Positions 20,426 through 29,966 of a stretch of DNA of 64,000 nt are shown in pieces. The DNA lies in assembly GCA_029204225.1 (NCBI GenBank), contig CM055095.1, forward strand, positions 24,101,641 through 24,165,640. Direction: 5' to 3'. Position 1 is the stretch's first letter. Every line of letters starts with the position of its first letter. Source of the DNA: Diphasiastrum complanatum (lineage: Eukaryota; Streptophyta; Lycopodiopsida; Lycopodiales; Lycopodiaceae). The notes under the pieces are model-generated. The model saw only the letters and a program-made list of their open reading frames with translations. It did not search any database and was not told where the DNA came from. Position numbers and translations under genes: made by a program.

Positions 20426-21998
20426 CTATGCTTGCGTGACGGCTAACACATGAGCATGGAATTGGTGTCTTTCCAAGGGCATCCCTGATGGAACTGCTAG
20501 TTGTTGTATTGCAATGAAGTTGAGAGGTGCACTGGTTCCAGGTTTAAATGGACAATTCTTGAAACAGTGTCCATAACCGCATTCCCAACAGAAGGATGTA
20601 TATTGTCCCTTGTAGGGACATTCTGCAATTTTGTGTCCTTCTTCGCATCCGAAGCAGCCGTAGTTTCTTCCACCTTGACGCTGAGTGTGAGCTACGTAGG
20701 CTGCAACATATTCATTTATGGCAGGATCCATAAATGGTTCATCTAGTCTGTACCATTGCTGCTGCTCAGGTTGAGGTGGCATTTGAATCTTTGGTTCCGA
20801 TGTTGTCAGGTTTACATGGGCCACTTGTTGATTGGCTGGCCCTGGTGGTGCAGGTAAGGCCATATGCTGTTGTTGATTCGGTGCGCCGTACCTTGGTGCC
20901 ACGTTGGGTGCCCCTTGATGGTAAGGATAAGAAGTCTGATAAGGACTTCTCTTCTATTGAACAATCTGGGTGTTTCATGGGCAAAATGCCGTATCGTGCA
21001 ATGTTGCATTGCACATATGTCAGAATCTATCTGTCAGTCTCAGATTTTGCTTTAGGATTGGACACTTGTTCGTTATATAGTTTTGCGTGCACATTGAACA
21101 CCATACATTCACCGTCGCGGGTACTGCAGCTGGGTTGGTTCTAATTGATGTGGTGTTACTGCTACAGCTCCCTACAAGGCTTTCAGTTTTTGGTCAAACT
21201 GCGCCGTCAGTTGCTCCATCTGCTATTTGTGTAATTTTGTCATTTGTTCCAACAGTAGTTCTGTGGATAGAGGTGATGCATTTGATGATGACGATGCTAA
21301 CGAGGGAGTAGGAGTGTGGTGGATGGATATTCGTCGTCAGATCCCTCGTCCTCTTCCCTGATGGCATCTTCCATAGCTTCTTGTAGAGTAGCATACTGCT
21401 CTTGTCATTTCAGTTCTCTTCTGATGCTTCGTGGTAATCCGGCTAGGAGCCACATGATTTCACCGCATAATCGGGAGTTAGGGTTGTACTGCACTCGGAT
21501 CGTAGGTGTTTGACCCGTCCAATATAGTCCTTGACCCTTTCTCGTTTTCCCATTTTGACTTTACTTGGCAAGAGAAATGGGTTTTCTAATAACTTTCTTG
21601 TTTTCAAACAAGTAATAAGAGCCGCTTTAATCCCTTCCCAGGTGGATTTTTCTTCTTCTGACAGGTTGAAAAACCAATCTTGAGCCACTGCCAATAAGAA
21701 CATGGGGAACAACATCAGCTTCTCCGCAAGTGTCTGTTCGTCGTAGATTTTACAAGCTTATTCGTAGATCTGGAGGAAACGGATAAGATCGTATGGTGCT
21801 GGTTTCGGTTTTGCCTCTTGTTGCACAACTGCTAATCTGGGAAGGTGTGGTGCTTGATTTGCTATCCTTCATGCTATTGATCGTCCCAATCTCAGATTCA
21901 TCCGATGGTAGGCTCCAAAGTGGTTGGATCTTGCTTGTATAGTGGAATGTAGTCTGGATCTTTAAGGATTTGATAACTCTGATCGGTTGGAAGTGCAT
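20426..21998 (-). pseudogene. Tat-like Gag, minus arm
   Basis: Inverted copy of the gag at 15303-16930. Both zinc knuckles are intact here: GCFGCEEGHKIAEC near 20620-20660 and SFCWECGYGHCFKNC near 20560-20595, each with Cys-x2-Cys-x3-His-x4-Cys spacing. The capsid segment LAVAQDWFFNLSEEEKSTWE lies at 21640-21700. Compared with the plus arm a segment of about 85 bp near 21800 is missing. The Trp codon that is a stop at 15728 in the plus arm is intact here. Several other stops remain, so this arm is also dead. Confidence 0.88.
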
Positions 21999-23136
21999 TT
22001 TAGGCCTTTTACGGTGGTTTTTCCTTGATAACTTTTTACTCCTTGCACTGATTGACCTGAGATTTTGACAGTAGCTAGATCTGATGCAAATCTTTCCACT
22101 ATTCTAGTCTGCGAGAGTTCTCTTATGCGAAGGTTGGATGTGCGAGGTTCTTTAGCTGTTTTTACAGATAAAAAACTTGATATCTCTCAGATCTTTGAAA
22201 AGTAACTCTCGCAAGGATCACAGTAGCTAGATTTGGGTCAGATTTCACTATAAAATTCTCTACAAGAGTTAACTCTCGCAAGAAGTGAAAATTTCATTGT
22301 ATGCGAGGGTTCAGAACCACTATTTTGGCTTGATCTTCACCAAATCTCAAAACCAACTCTCACAGGCTTCATCACTGATGGAAATTAACATTCTGAATTG
22401 ATTGAGAGGGTCTACGAGAGTTCTTACTGGAAAGATTTGCTGGATCTTCACATTTTGGTGAATATTTTGCACTTAAATCCAATTTTATGCTCACTAAAAT
22501 CAAACTAACTCTCGCAAGCTCTTCTGTGTCCTGGTCTCACTGAGATGGAACTTCAAAATCCTCTATGAGAGTTCTTGCCCACTGGAACTGAAAATTTTGG
22601 TGTCTGCGAGGGTTCTCTTGTACTTTCTCATTTTTTTTCTCACTGGGAACTCTCGCACATGCACTCAGAGATCAAACTAACTCTCGCAAGCTTCTATGTG
22701 TCTTGGTCTCACTAAGATGGAATTTCAGAGAGCTCTATGAGAGTTTTGGTGAAGATTTGACTTTTTTATGATTTTTTTTTTATTTTTGCAATCTGCTTGA
22801 AAGTAACTCTCGCAGGCTTCTATGCAGGTCTGGGACAGTACCTTGGAGCTACTGCCAATCATGCAAGGATTAATTCACACTGGTTTTGGAGATATAAAAA
22901 TCTGATGAGATTTTAGGCTCTTTTTCTCTCCAAAAATACAGATTTCTGTTGTTTTTGGCTGGTTAGTTTGGATTTCAAGCCCTCCTCTACCCTCTCACAC
23001 CTCCTCCGCTAGCTATGAATAGTCCAAACATAAAAAAAATACAGAAAACTAACTCTAACTCCCCACAAATCTACTTAAACTACTCTAAAAAACAGGAAAA
23101 TAGCTAAAATGCAACTAAACTAGTTAGTAGAAACCT
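21999..23136 (-). repeat. Tat-like leader, minus arm
   Basis: Reverse complement of the 14093-15300 leader type, with the same alternating TGCGAGAGTT and AACTCTCGCA motifs and the same gypsy-specific start (TTAGTAGAAACCTGTCC before the primer site). Confidence 0.88.
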
Positions 23137-23155
23137 GTCCCTGGCAACGACGCCA
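23137..23155 (-). other. tRNA-Asp primer binding site (minus strand)
   Basis: GTCCCTGGCAACGACGCCA is a three-mismatch version of the tRNA-Asp 3' end, in the expected place beside the LTR remnant. Confidence 0.75.
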
Positions 23156-23156
23156 C

Positions 23157-23617
23157 TATAGGGTCGAAGATCTTGCGTAGTATAGCCCTCCCACCTGTCA
23201 ACAAGGGTTAGATCACTGGATAGGTACCTAACTATGCATAGATGCTAATTTTAGTTAGTTTCCTACTTTGCATCTAACTCTACCTTTACTAACACTACTC
23301 ACTCTAGCTCTACTCTTCCTAAACTAACTTCATCATGATTTTGGGTGAAGATAGAGGATAGAATAAAAGAAGAAGAAGGAGAGGAAGAGATAAAGAGAGA
23401 GAGATGAGATGAAGGTTAGCTCAAATGCTCAATGTCATTGCTTATGGAAAGACCTTAACTAGCATAAACAAAAAAGCATGGGAAATGAAAATAACAAGCA
23501 ATCACAACAATAGCATAAGCAAGAGTGATTGGCAAATGAGGATGCTTGAGCTCTCAAAATGATAGAGTCTCCTCGTCTCTATTAAGCATGAAAATAGTGT
23601 ACAAATGGTGCCTTTTT
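23157..23617 (-). repeat. Tat-like LTR 2, lacking U3
   Basis: Homologous to the 3' half of the LTRs at 13253, 23934 and 27204. Homology ends around 23612-23617 (ATGGTGCC then TTTTTCACACC), just on the transcribed side of the TATA box position. U3 is therefore gone while R and U5 remain. The neighbouring sequence is accessory-ORF-like and in the opposite orientation. Confidence 0.88.
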
Positions 23618-23933
23618 CACACCCCACCTGATTCACCAACAAAGGTTGCCGAGGGCAGCCAACCGCTGCCTGATGACGCATTTGTATAAACAATTTTTGT
23701 ATCATCACCAGATCGGACGACCCTACCGCCCCAGATGGCATCAGGACAAATGAAAACCTGATCGAAGACAATGACGACGGAATTCCACAAGTCGTCGGGG
23801 GCCGATACAACACAAGCCCCTACCAGTGCCAGTGTACCAGCTGCTCCCACAGATCTAATGTCGGCGTACCAAACTCTAGGAAAATACATCCTGAATGCGG
23901 TAGCGGCCAAAGCTATTTTGGAAAGCAGGGTCT
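23618..23933 (+). pseudogene. Accessory-ORF-like fragment between two LTRs
   Basis: On the plus strand it reads PTKVAEGSQPLPDDAFV, a Pro/Thr/Ala-rich stretch (TTQAPTSASVPAAPTDLMSA) and YQTLGKYILNAVAAKAILES, with two stops, ending at the LTR at 23934. Its composition resembles the C-terminal part of a retroelement accessory ORF. No family recognised. The purine-rich GGAAAGCAGGG just before the LTR could be a polypurine tract. Confidence 0.4.
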
Positions 23934-24744
23934 TGTTGGAGGTATTCCCAACAAAGTGTAAATAAATAAAATCCTCCAATAAAATGTGTTGCGAGGGCAT
24001 GACATCTTGCATGTATAAGCCCATGGCCCAATGAGCACGCAATTAAAGTTGTAAATAAAATAAACTTGACTTGGGCCTTGGAATTAAAATAAAACTAGAG
24101 GCCCAATGTCATTTTAAACTTAGAGATTACTTTTTAGAGTTGGGTCCAAATTGGGACTCACATGAATCTTGTGATTTCTAATGTACTTTTTGTGGACCCT
24201 TGGATCAAGTTGGGTCCAAGATGAATGGATAGGATCATTGTGAATATGAGCCAATAGGATTGAGGGACAAGGGCCTTCCCCATTTTATAAAAAGACACCA
24301 TTTGTACACTATTTTCATGCTTAATGAGGAGGAGGAAACCCTACCAATTTTGAAAGAGAAGCATCCTCATTTGCAATTCAATGCTTGCTATTGCTCTTGT
24401 TGTTTCCATTTGCTTTCAAGTTCATGCTTGTTGGTTTCAATAGTTTAAGTTTCTCCTTTAGCAAGTACAATGTGCATTTGAGCTAACCTCCACCCTCACT
24501 CTCTATCTCTCTCTCTCTCTCTTTCTCTTCCCTTCTCAATCTCTTCTTCTCCATTCCTTCTCTTCAACCAAGACCATGATGAATGTTAGTGTAGAGGATG
24601 AGTAGTATAGTGGTGAGTAGAGCTAAGGAAGAAAGTAGGAAACTAGCCAAAAGTAGCATCTATGCTTAGTTAGGTACCTATCCAGTGATCTAACCTTTGT
24701 TGACATGTGGAAGAGCTATACTACAAGAGATCTTCGACCCCACA
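23934..24744 (+). repeat. Tat-like LTR 3 (full length, 811 bp)
   Basis: TGTTGGAGGTATTCCC to CTTCGACCCCACA, with CCAAT and TATAAAA (24286-24292) boxes conserved. It is followed by a primer site and leader. It may serve both as 3' LTR of the unit on its left and as 5' LTR of the unit on its right. Confidence 0.92.
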
Positions 24745-24745
24745 G

Positions 24746-24764
24746 TGGCGCCGTTGTCGGGGAT
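24746..24764 (+). other. tRNA-Asp primer binding site
   Basis: TGGCGCCGTTGTCGGGGAT, identical to the site at 14074. Confidence 0.88.
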
Positions 24765-25655
24765 AGGTTTCCACTAACTAGTTTAGCTGCATTCTAGCCA
24801 GTTTCTTGTTTTTTAGAGTAGTTTAAGTAGATTTGTGAGAGTTAGAGTTAGTTTTCTGTATTTTTTTTTGTGTTTGGACTGTTCACAACTAGCGGAGGAG
24901 GTGTGAGAGGGTAGAGGAGGCCCTGAACAACCTCTAAGGACTTGAAACCCAAACCAATCATCCAAAAAACCCAAAAAACATACCAATCTGTATTTTGGAG
25001 GGGAAAAGAGCCAAAAAACTCATCAGCTCCAGAATCAGTGGGAATTAACCCTTGCATGACTGCCAGCAGCTCCAGGGTACTGTCCCAGACCTGCATAGAA
25101 GCCTGCGAGAGTTAGTTCCAAGCATATTGTAAAAATTAGAGACAAATCATAAAAAATTCAAAAAACCTTTGGAAAAATCCAAAAAAATTTAAATTTTCAT
25201 AAGAACTCTCGCAGAGCCCTCTGAAATTCTATCTAAGTGAGACCAGGACATAGAGAAACTTGCAAGAGTTAGGTTGATGTATAAGTGTCTGTGCAAGATT
25301 TTCTAGTGAAAAAAAGAAGGTAAAGTACCAGTGAATCCTCGCAGACAGTGAAATTTTTAGTTCCAGTGGTCAAGAACTCTCACAGAGGATTCTGAAGTTC
25401 CATCTGAGTGAGACAAGGACACAGAAGAGCTTGCAAGAGTTAGTTTGATTCCAGTGAGCTAAAAAATTGGATTTAATAGAAAACAATCACTAAAAAATGA
25501 AGATCCAACAAATCCTTCCAGTAAGAACTCTTGCAGACCCTCTCAATCGATTCAGAATGTCAATTTACATCAATGATGAAGCCTGCAAGAGTTAGTGTGA
25601 AGATATGGTGAAAATCAAGCCAAAAAAGTGGTTCTGAACCCTCGCAGACAATAAA
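24765..25655 (+). repeat. Tat-like leader, third sense copy
   Basis: Homologous to 14093-14970 with the same alternating motifs. It breaks off at CCTCGCAGACAATAAAC, where the accessory ORF begins. Gag and pol are entirely missing from this unit. Confidence 0.85.
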
Positions 25656-25659
25656 CATC

Positions 25660-27145
25660 ATGTCTTCTACCGATTCTTCCCAGTCTCCGTGCTATACTAT
25701 CCATCGTGATGTCCCATCTAAAACGAACATCATGATTCTTCCTAGCACAAGCATGGTCACTCAATGGATGACCCTTGTGGGGCCTCTGCTCACTGCAATG
25801 AGTATTCATGAGAGAGCCTTTTCCAGCAAAATCAACATGGATTTTATCACTCTTGCCTTCAGTACATGGAAGGAAGAGAAATCTAAATTTTATATCACTT
25901 TCCAAGGAGCCACACACAAGGTGCGCGTCACTGAGGCCGCCCTTGTAGCCGTAGGTATAGCATCCGGTACGCAGGCTTCACCCAATCACAAGTAGGCCAA
26001 ACAGGCCATCAAGCCCTACATTGACCTCACCAATGATCTGCACTGGACCAATGACAGATACTTTCTGGAAGCCATCACTGAGCCTTCAATCCACGCTGCT
26101 GCCCAGCTACTGAACAACTTCCTGATGGTTGGCAACCTCAGGCAAGACCGCATCACATCACAAATCCTCCATAGGATAGTGGAGTCTCACATCAAGTTGG
26201 CCAAAGCCCCTCTTGAACCATATAATTGGTTTAAGATTGTTTCTGGTGAGTTCAAACGAGCTATTAAGGCCAATACTAAGCAACAGTTTGCTGCTGACTC
26301 TTTATTGTCCCTTTTAACCACTTCTCACTTAGAAAACAAAATCCATGGCTTCCACCTGGATTCTGTGCTTTCGGTCTACGAAGAAGCACCGACAAAGTCA
26401 TCTCACCAGGCCTTGAGTTATCATAGTCGTCGTCATCCACGCAGCAAGATCGTCATTCTTGACTCGCCCCTTCCATGTCACGACGTCGCACTAGGCATAC
26501 CTTGTCAGCTGCGCTTCCACCCCCTGCTACTGTTCGCAGTGAACTTCCCATTCCCCCAGTCTCTGATGCTTCTCCCGCCTCTGCTTCCAATATCGGACAG
26601 TCTGTGACCATTGGGCCTACCATTCCCATCATAGCTGCCCAGGCCGCCTCACCCCCACACACTGAAGCTACTTCACAAACATGCAGTTTTTCATGGATAT
26701 GTTTGATGATTCCGATCCCCTTGGGGCTGCCAAAATATTTGAAATTCCCTAGAGCCCTACGCCCTTTGAACTTCAATCCCCTGGAAGAGGATTCGAACAT
26801 ATCCATGAATCTACTGTTGGTGTTGAAGATGTCAGCCAGCAACCTCACACGGAAGATAGTCCAGCTACACTTCGGGTCGACAAAGCTGTGAAATCACCAA
26901 AACACTTTGACGCCATTGTGCCTGAGGGATTTGAAGAGGAAGACATTTTTGAAGAAGAAGAAGTAGTGGCACCTATTCCATGCCAACGAAGGAGAGTTCT
27001 ATCAGGTCCTCCTGCTACTGCTGCCTCCACAATTGTCGATTTTGGTGACGGTCTCAGTTTGGTCTTAAGCCTTGTGCAAGTGATCCAGTCTATGCTGGAT
27101 AAAAAGAAAGAAATGGAGTAGAGAATCTCCGATCTGGGGTCCGAA
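25660..27145 (+). pseudogene. Accessory ORF of Tat-like unit, longest copy
   Basis: The ATG at 25660 gives MSSTDSSQSPCYTIHRDVPS. One stop lies at 25993 and the same frame continues to about 26470 (KPYIDLTNDLHWTNDRYFLE, QILHRIVESHIKLAKAPLEP). After frameshifts a Pro-rich linker follows, then an acidic stretch (VPEGFEEEDIFEEEE) and the start of a coiled coil (LDKKKEME, stop, RISDLGSEN). The frame is cut at about 27145 by the inverted leader/LTR. Total length would be around 490 codons. I know no enzymatic motif for it. The N-terminal globular part may correspond to the poorly characterised plant-transposon-associated domain found near Tat-type elements, which is a guess. A captured host gene is an alternative. 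Confidence 0.5.
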
Positions 27146-27183
27146 AATAGCTAAAATGTAGCTAAACTAGTTAGTGGAAACCT

Positions 27184-27202
27184 ATCCCCGGCATCGGTGC
27201 CA
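27184..27202 (-). other. tRNA-Asp primer binding site (minus strand)
   Basis: ATCCCCGGCATCGGTGCCA, two mismatches to the tRNA-Asp 3' end. Only about 39 bp of leader (27145-27183) remain beside it. Confidence 0.8.
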
Positions 27203-27203
27203 C

Positions 27204-28016
27204 TGTAGGGTCGAAGATCTTGCGTAGTATAGCCCTCCCGCCTGTCAACAAGGGTTAGATCACTGGATAGGTACCTAACTATGCATAGATGCTAAATTTA
27301 GTTAGTTTTCTACTTCCTCCCTAACTCTATTCACCACTAACACTACTCTCCCTTAACTCTACTCCTCTACACTAATATTCATCATGATTTGGGTGAAGGA
27401 AAGAGATAGAAAAGGAGAGGAAGAGAGAAGAGAAGAGAGAAAGAGAGAGAGATGAGATGGAGGTTAGCTCAAATGCTCAATGTCATTGCTTATGGAAAAA
27501 CCTTAACTAGCATAACCAAAAAGCATGGGAAATGAAAATAACAAGCAATCACAACAATAGCATAGGCAAGATTGATTAGCAAATGAGGATGCTTGAGCTC
27601 TCAAAATGGTAGAGTCTCCCCCTCTCTATTAAGCATGGAAATAGTGTACAAATGGTGCATTTTTATAAAATGGGGAAGGCCCTTGCCCCTCAATCCTATT
27701 GGCTAATATTCAAATTGATCATATCCATTTATCTTGGACCCAACTTGATCCAAGGGTCCACAGAAAGTACATTGGAAATCACAAGATTCATGTGAGTCCA
27801 AAATTGGACCCAACTCTAGAAAGTAAACTCTAAGTTTAGAATTAACTTTGGGCCTCAAGTTTTATTTTAATTACAAAGGGCCCAAGTCTATTATTTTATT
27901 TACAACTTCATTTGCGTGCTCATTGGGCTATGGACTTATACACGCAGGATGCCATGCCCTCGCAACACATTTTATTGGATGATTTTATTTATTTATACTT
28001 TGTTGGGAATATCCCC

Positions 28017-28020
<4 letters not shown>
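27204..28020 (-). repeat. Tat-like LTR 4 (full length, 817 bp, inverted)
   Basis: Read on the minus strand it starts TGTTGGGGATATTCCC at 28020 and ends CCCTACA at 27204. It faces LTR 3, so both LTRs of this unit have their primer sites inward. The 5 bp outside (CACAC) do not match those outside LTR 3 (GGTCT), so no target duplication supports a single insertion. Confidence 0.92.
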
Positions 28021-28055
<35 letters not shown>

Positions 28056-28070
28056 TTTCTCTTACCTCTT

Positions 28071-28103
<33 letters not shown>
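28019..28103. repeat. (CA)n and (CT)n microsatellites
   Basis: A CA run at 28019-28051 abuts the end of LTR 4. A TC run follows at about 28074-28103. Confidence 0.95.
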
Positions 28104-28106
<3 letters not shown>

Positions 28107-28805
28107 TCTAGAACCTACTCACCATCCATAGCCTAGATGGCCATGCATGTCACACCATCCATAACCTAATGGCCATGCATGTCAAACCATCCATAACCTG
28201 ATGGCCATGAATGTCACACCATCCATAGCCTGAAGGCCTTGCATGTTTGATTTGGAACTTGCATGTATGATTTGAAGCTTGCATGTCAGAACTAGAGCTT
28301 GCATGTCATACCATCTCTAGCCTAATGACTTTGCATGTTGGATTTGATGAAGCTTGCATGTCAGATCTGAAGCTTGCATGTCAGATTTGATTCATGCATG
28401 TCATGCCATCTAATGTCAAATGCCTATGCATGCTCCACTCTTGATCATTAAGCTATTGCATGTCATAAGAAACCACTTTTCCTTTGTATGAGATTCTTTA
28501 AGATCCAAAATTTGTTAACATCTAATTGATGTATAGATTCAAGAATCCATCTTCCCTAACCACTGTATATGTATTTGGACTTGGGCCATTTGATCCTGCA
28601 TAATTTAAAAGAAAAATCCTTCAAAGGGGGGGGGGGATTTCCATCTTGACCCCTCAACAAGTCTCATGAATGAATGTTGAATTACTTCATTAAGCTTCGA
28701 GTTCTTTTCGGATTTGTTCAACAGTGTTTTGTTGATTTGTTTCTTTTTAAGACAATGTTAAAGTCATGACTAGAGAATTTAGGAGACCTTCACTTCAAGT
28801 TCACA
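28104..28805 (+). repeat. 3' part of a copia LTR with internal minisatellite
   Basis: The right end TTCAAGTTCACA lies 3 bp before an initiator-tRNA primer site, so this is the 3' end of a copia LTR. The left boundary is lost at the microsatellite. It contains about four units of roughly 33 bp (CCATCCATAACCTAATGGCC, ATGCATGTCA type, 28124-28260), then about eight shorter units of around 20 bp (GAAGCTTGCATGTCAGA type) to about 28440, and a run of ten G at 28626-28635. Confidence 0.65.
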
Positions 28806-28808
28806 GTT

Positions 28809-28821
28809 TGGTATTAGAGCC
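28809..28821 (+). other. Initiator tRNA-Met primer binding site
   Basis: TGGTATTAGAGCC, one mismatch to the standard copia primer site TGGTATCAGAGCC. The leader (28822-28998) holds no ORF and is cut by the copia E LTR fragment. Confidence 0.75.
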
Positions 28822-28998
28822 AAGGTCTACTATTTTTCTTTCTTTGTGAAATTGTTGTGAAGGCCTTGTGTATTCATTCTTGAAACAAATGCCAATACAT
28901 CGGACTTTTTATGTTTACTTTCGAATAGATGTCCCTTTCACTCAGAATTACCTTCTTCTTACAAGATCTCTTTAATATTAGAGCTAATAGACTCCATT

Positions 28999-29161
28999 TG
29001 ACATGACCAGCTCTCTTGACTTGACCTAACCTACATTAGGAGTGGGTTTCCACCTGGAATTTTGGCCATACATGTGTGGAACCCAATTATGTACAAAATT
29101 TACACTATTCTTCATGGTTTTTGATCAAGCTAGATTTGCCAATTTTTGGCAATTCTTCACA
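28999..29161 (-). repeat. Copia E 3' LTR, truncated
   Basis: Direct-repeat partner of 34107-34268 (shared ACCTAACCTACATTAGGAGT and GATTTGCCAATTTTTGGC). Only the first about 163 bp of the LTR remain. The outer part is deleted at about 28999. Confidence 0.88.
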
Positions 29162-29175
29162 CTCCTCCTCAAATT
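29162..29175 (-). other. Polypurine tract of copia E
   Basis: On the minus strand AAATTTGAGGAGGAG directly precedes TGTGAAGAATTGCC, the LTR start. Confidence 0.75.
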
Positions 29176-29966
29176 TAACTTGATCTATCTACAACTCTCT
29201 TGCTAGATGAATGAATGCTTTTAGAAGTGTCTAAAAAATTTAGCTACAAACAAGGAAATTTTGAGACTCCAATAGAGAATGATGTCCATGAAGGATCTTT
29301 CACCACCTCTTAAAGGATCCCTTACAAGATGTTCCACTAATGTGTCTATATACATGTAGCACACTTCAAAAACTATACATCATGCCAAGCCATGGATTCC
29401 AAGGCATTTTGTGCACTTGAAGATACATCAATTGAATTATTAAGTGCATACATAATGTTTCCAAAGACAACTTGCCTTGCTTGATCCATATGATTAAGCC
29501 TAGATGGCTCCATCTTGATACTCAAGGTTCTTTTTGGAGTCCTCGGGTCTTGAGCTTGATCCTCCACTTGACTTGACTCCAAAATATCAATGAATTGAAT
29601 AAGGTGTTGATCCAAAAGCTTCTTCAAGTTTACAAATCTTCCACTCTTGAAAGATCACATTTTTCACCATTGACAAATTCTTTGGTGGAAAACAAGTAGA
29701 TTCTACAATCTCTACTTGAAGACAAAACAATACCATTATTCTTATCATTGAAATAGGATAATCTGTGGTTCTTACATTGGAATGATCATGAACAAAGCAT
29801 GTGGACACAAAGATTTCCAAAGCAAATAACGTTTAATCTTTTATGACTCTATTCAAACTATTACAAAAATAGTTATCCAATGAAATTGCTTTATCAACAA
29901 CAAATGTAGATTTGAAAGCATCTAATTTCATTGTCTTGTCATAAAGAGTACTAAACACCATAGATA
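29176..29966 (-). pseudogene. Degraded copia E pol remnant
   Basis: Minus-strand sequence with short protein-like pieces: KICKLEEAFGSTPYSI, a Glu/Arg-rich stretch near 29500-29600 (DQAQDPRTPKRTLSIKMEPS) and QARQVVFGNIMYALNNS near 29460. Position (between the protease region and polypurine tract) argues for decayed pol, probably the linker after integrase. No catalytic motif of integrase, RT or RNase H is visible, so most of pol has been lost. Confidence 0.4.

Larger units (their letters stand above)
13253..23617 (+). mobile_element. Tat-like palindromic unit (long inverted repeat)
   Basis: Plus arm: LTR 1, primer site, leader, gag, protease, linker (13253-18539). Minus arm in mirror order: linker, protease, gag, leader, primer site, U3-less LTR 2 (18838-23617). 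Spacer of about 300 bp (18540-18837) is the pre-RT part present only in the plus arm. RT, RNase H and integrase are missing from both. The arms are diverged (about one difference in eleven in the protease region by eye) and carry different stops and small deletions. Confidence 0.9.

Noticed and set aside
23935-28020. DIRS-like element with inverted terminal repeats
   Set aside because: The terminal sequences are ordinary gypsy LTRs with tRNA-Asp primer sites, and no tyrosine recombinase or split repeats are present.
28019-28103. Telomere-like or centromeric satellite
   Set aside because: Plain CA and CT dinucleotide runs, not TTTAGGG or a long satellite monomer.
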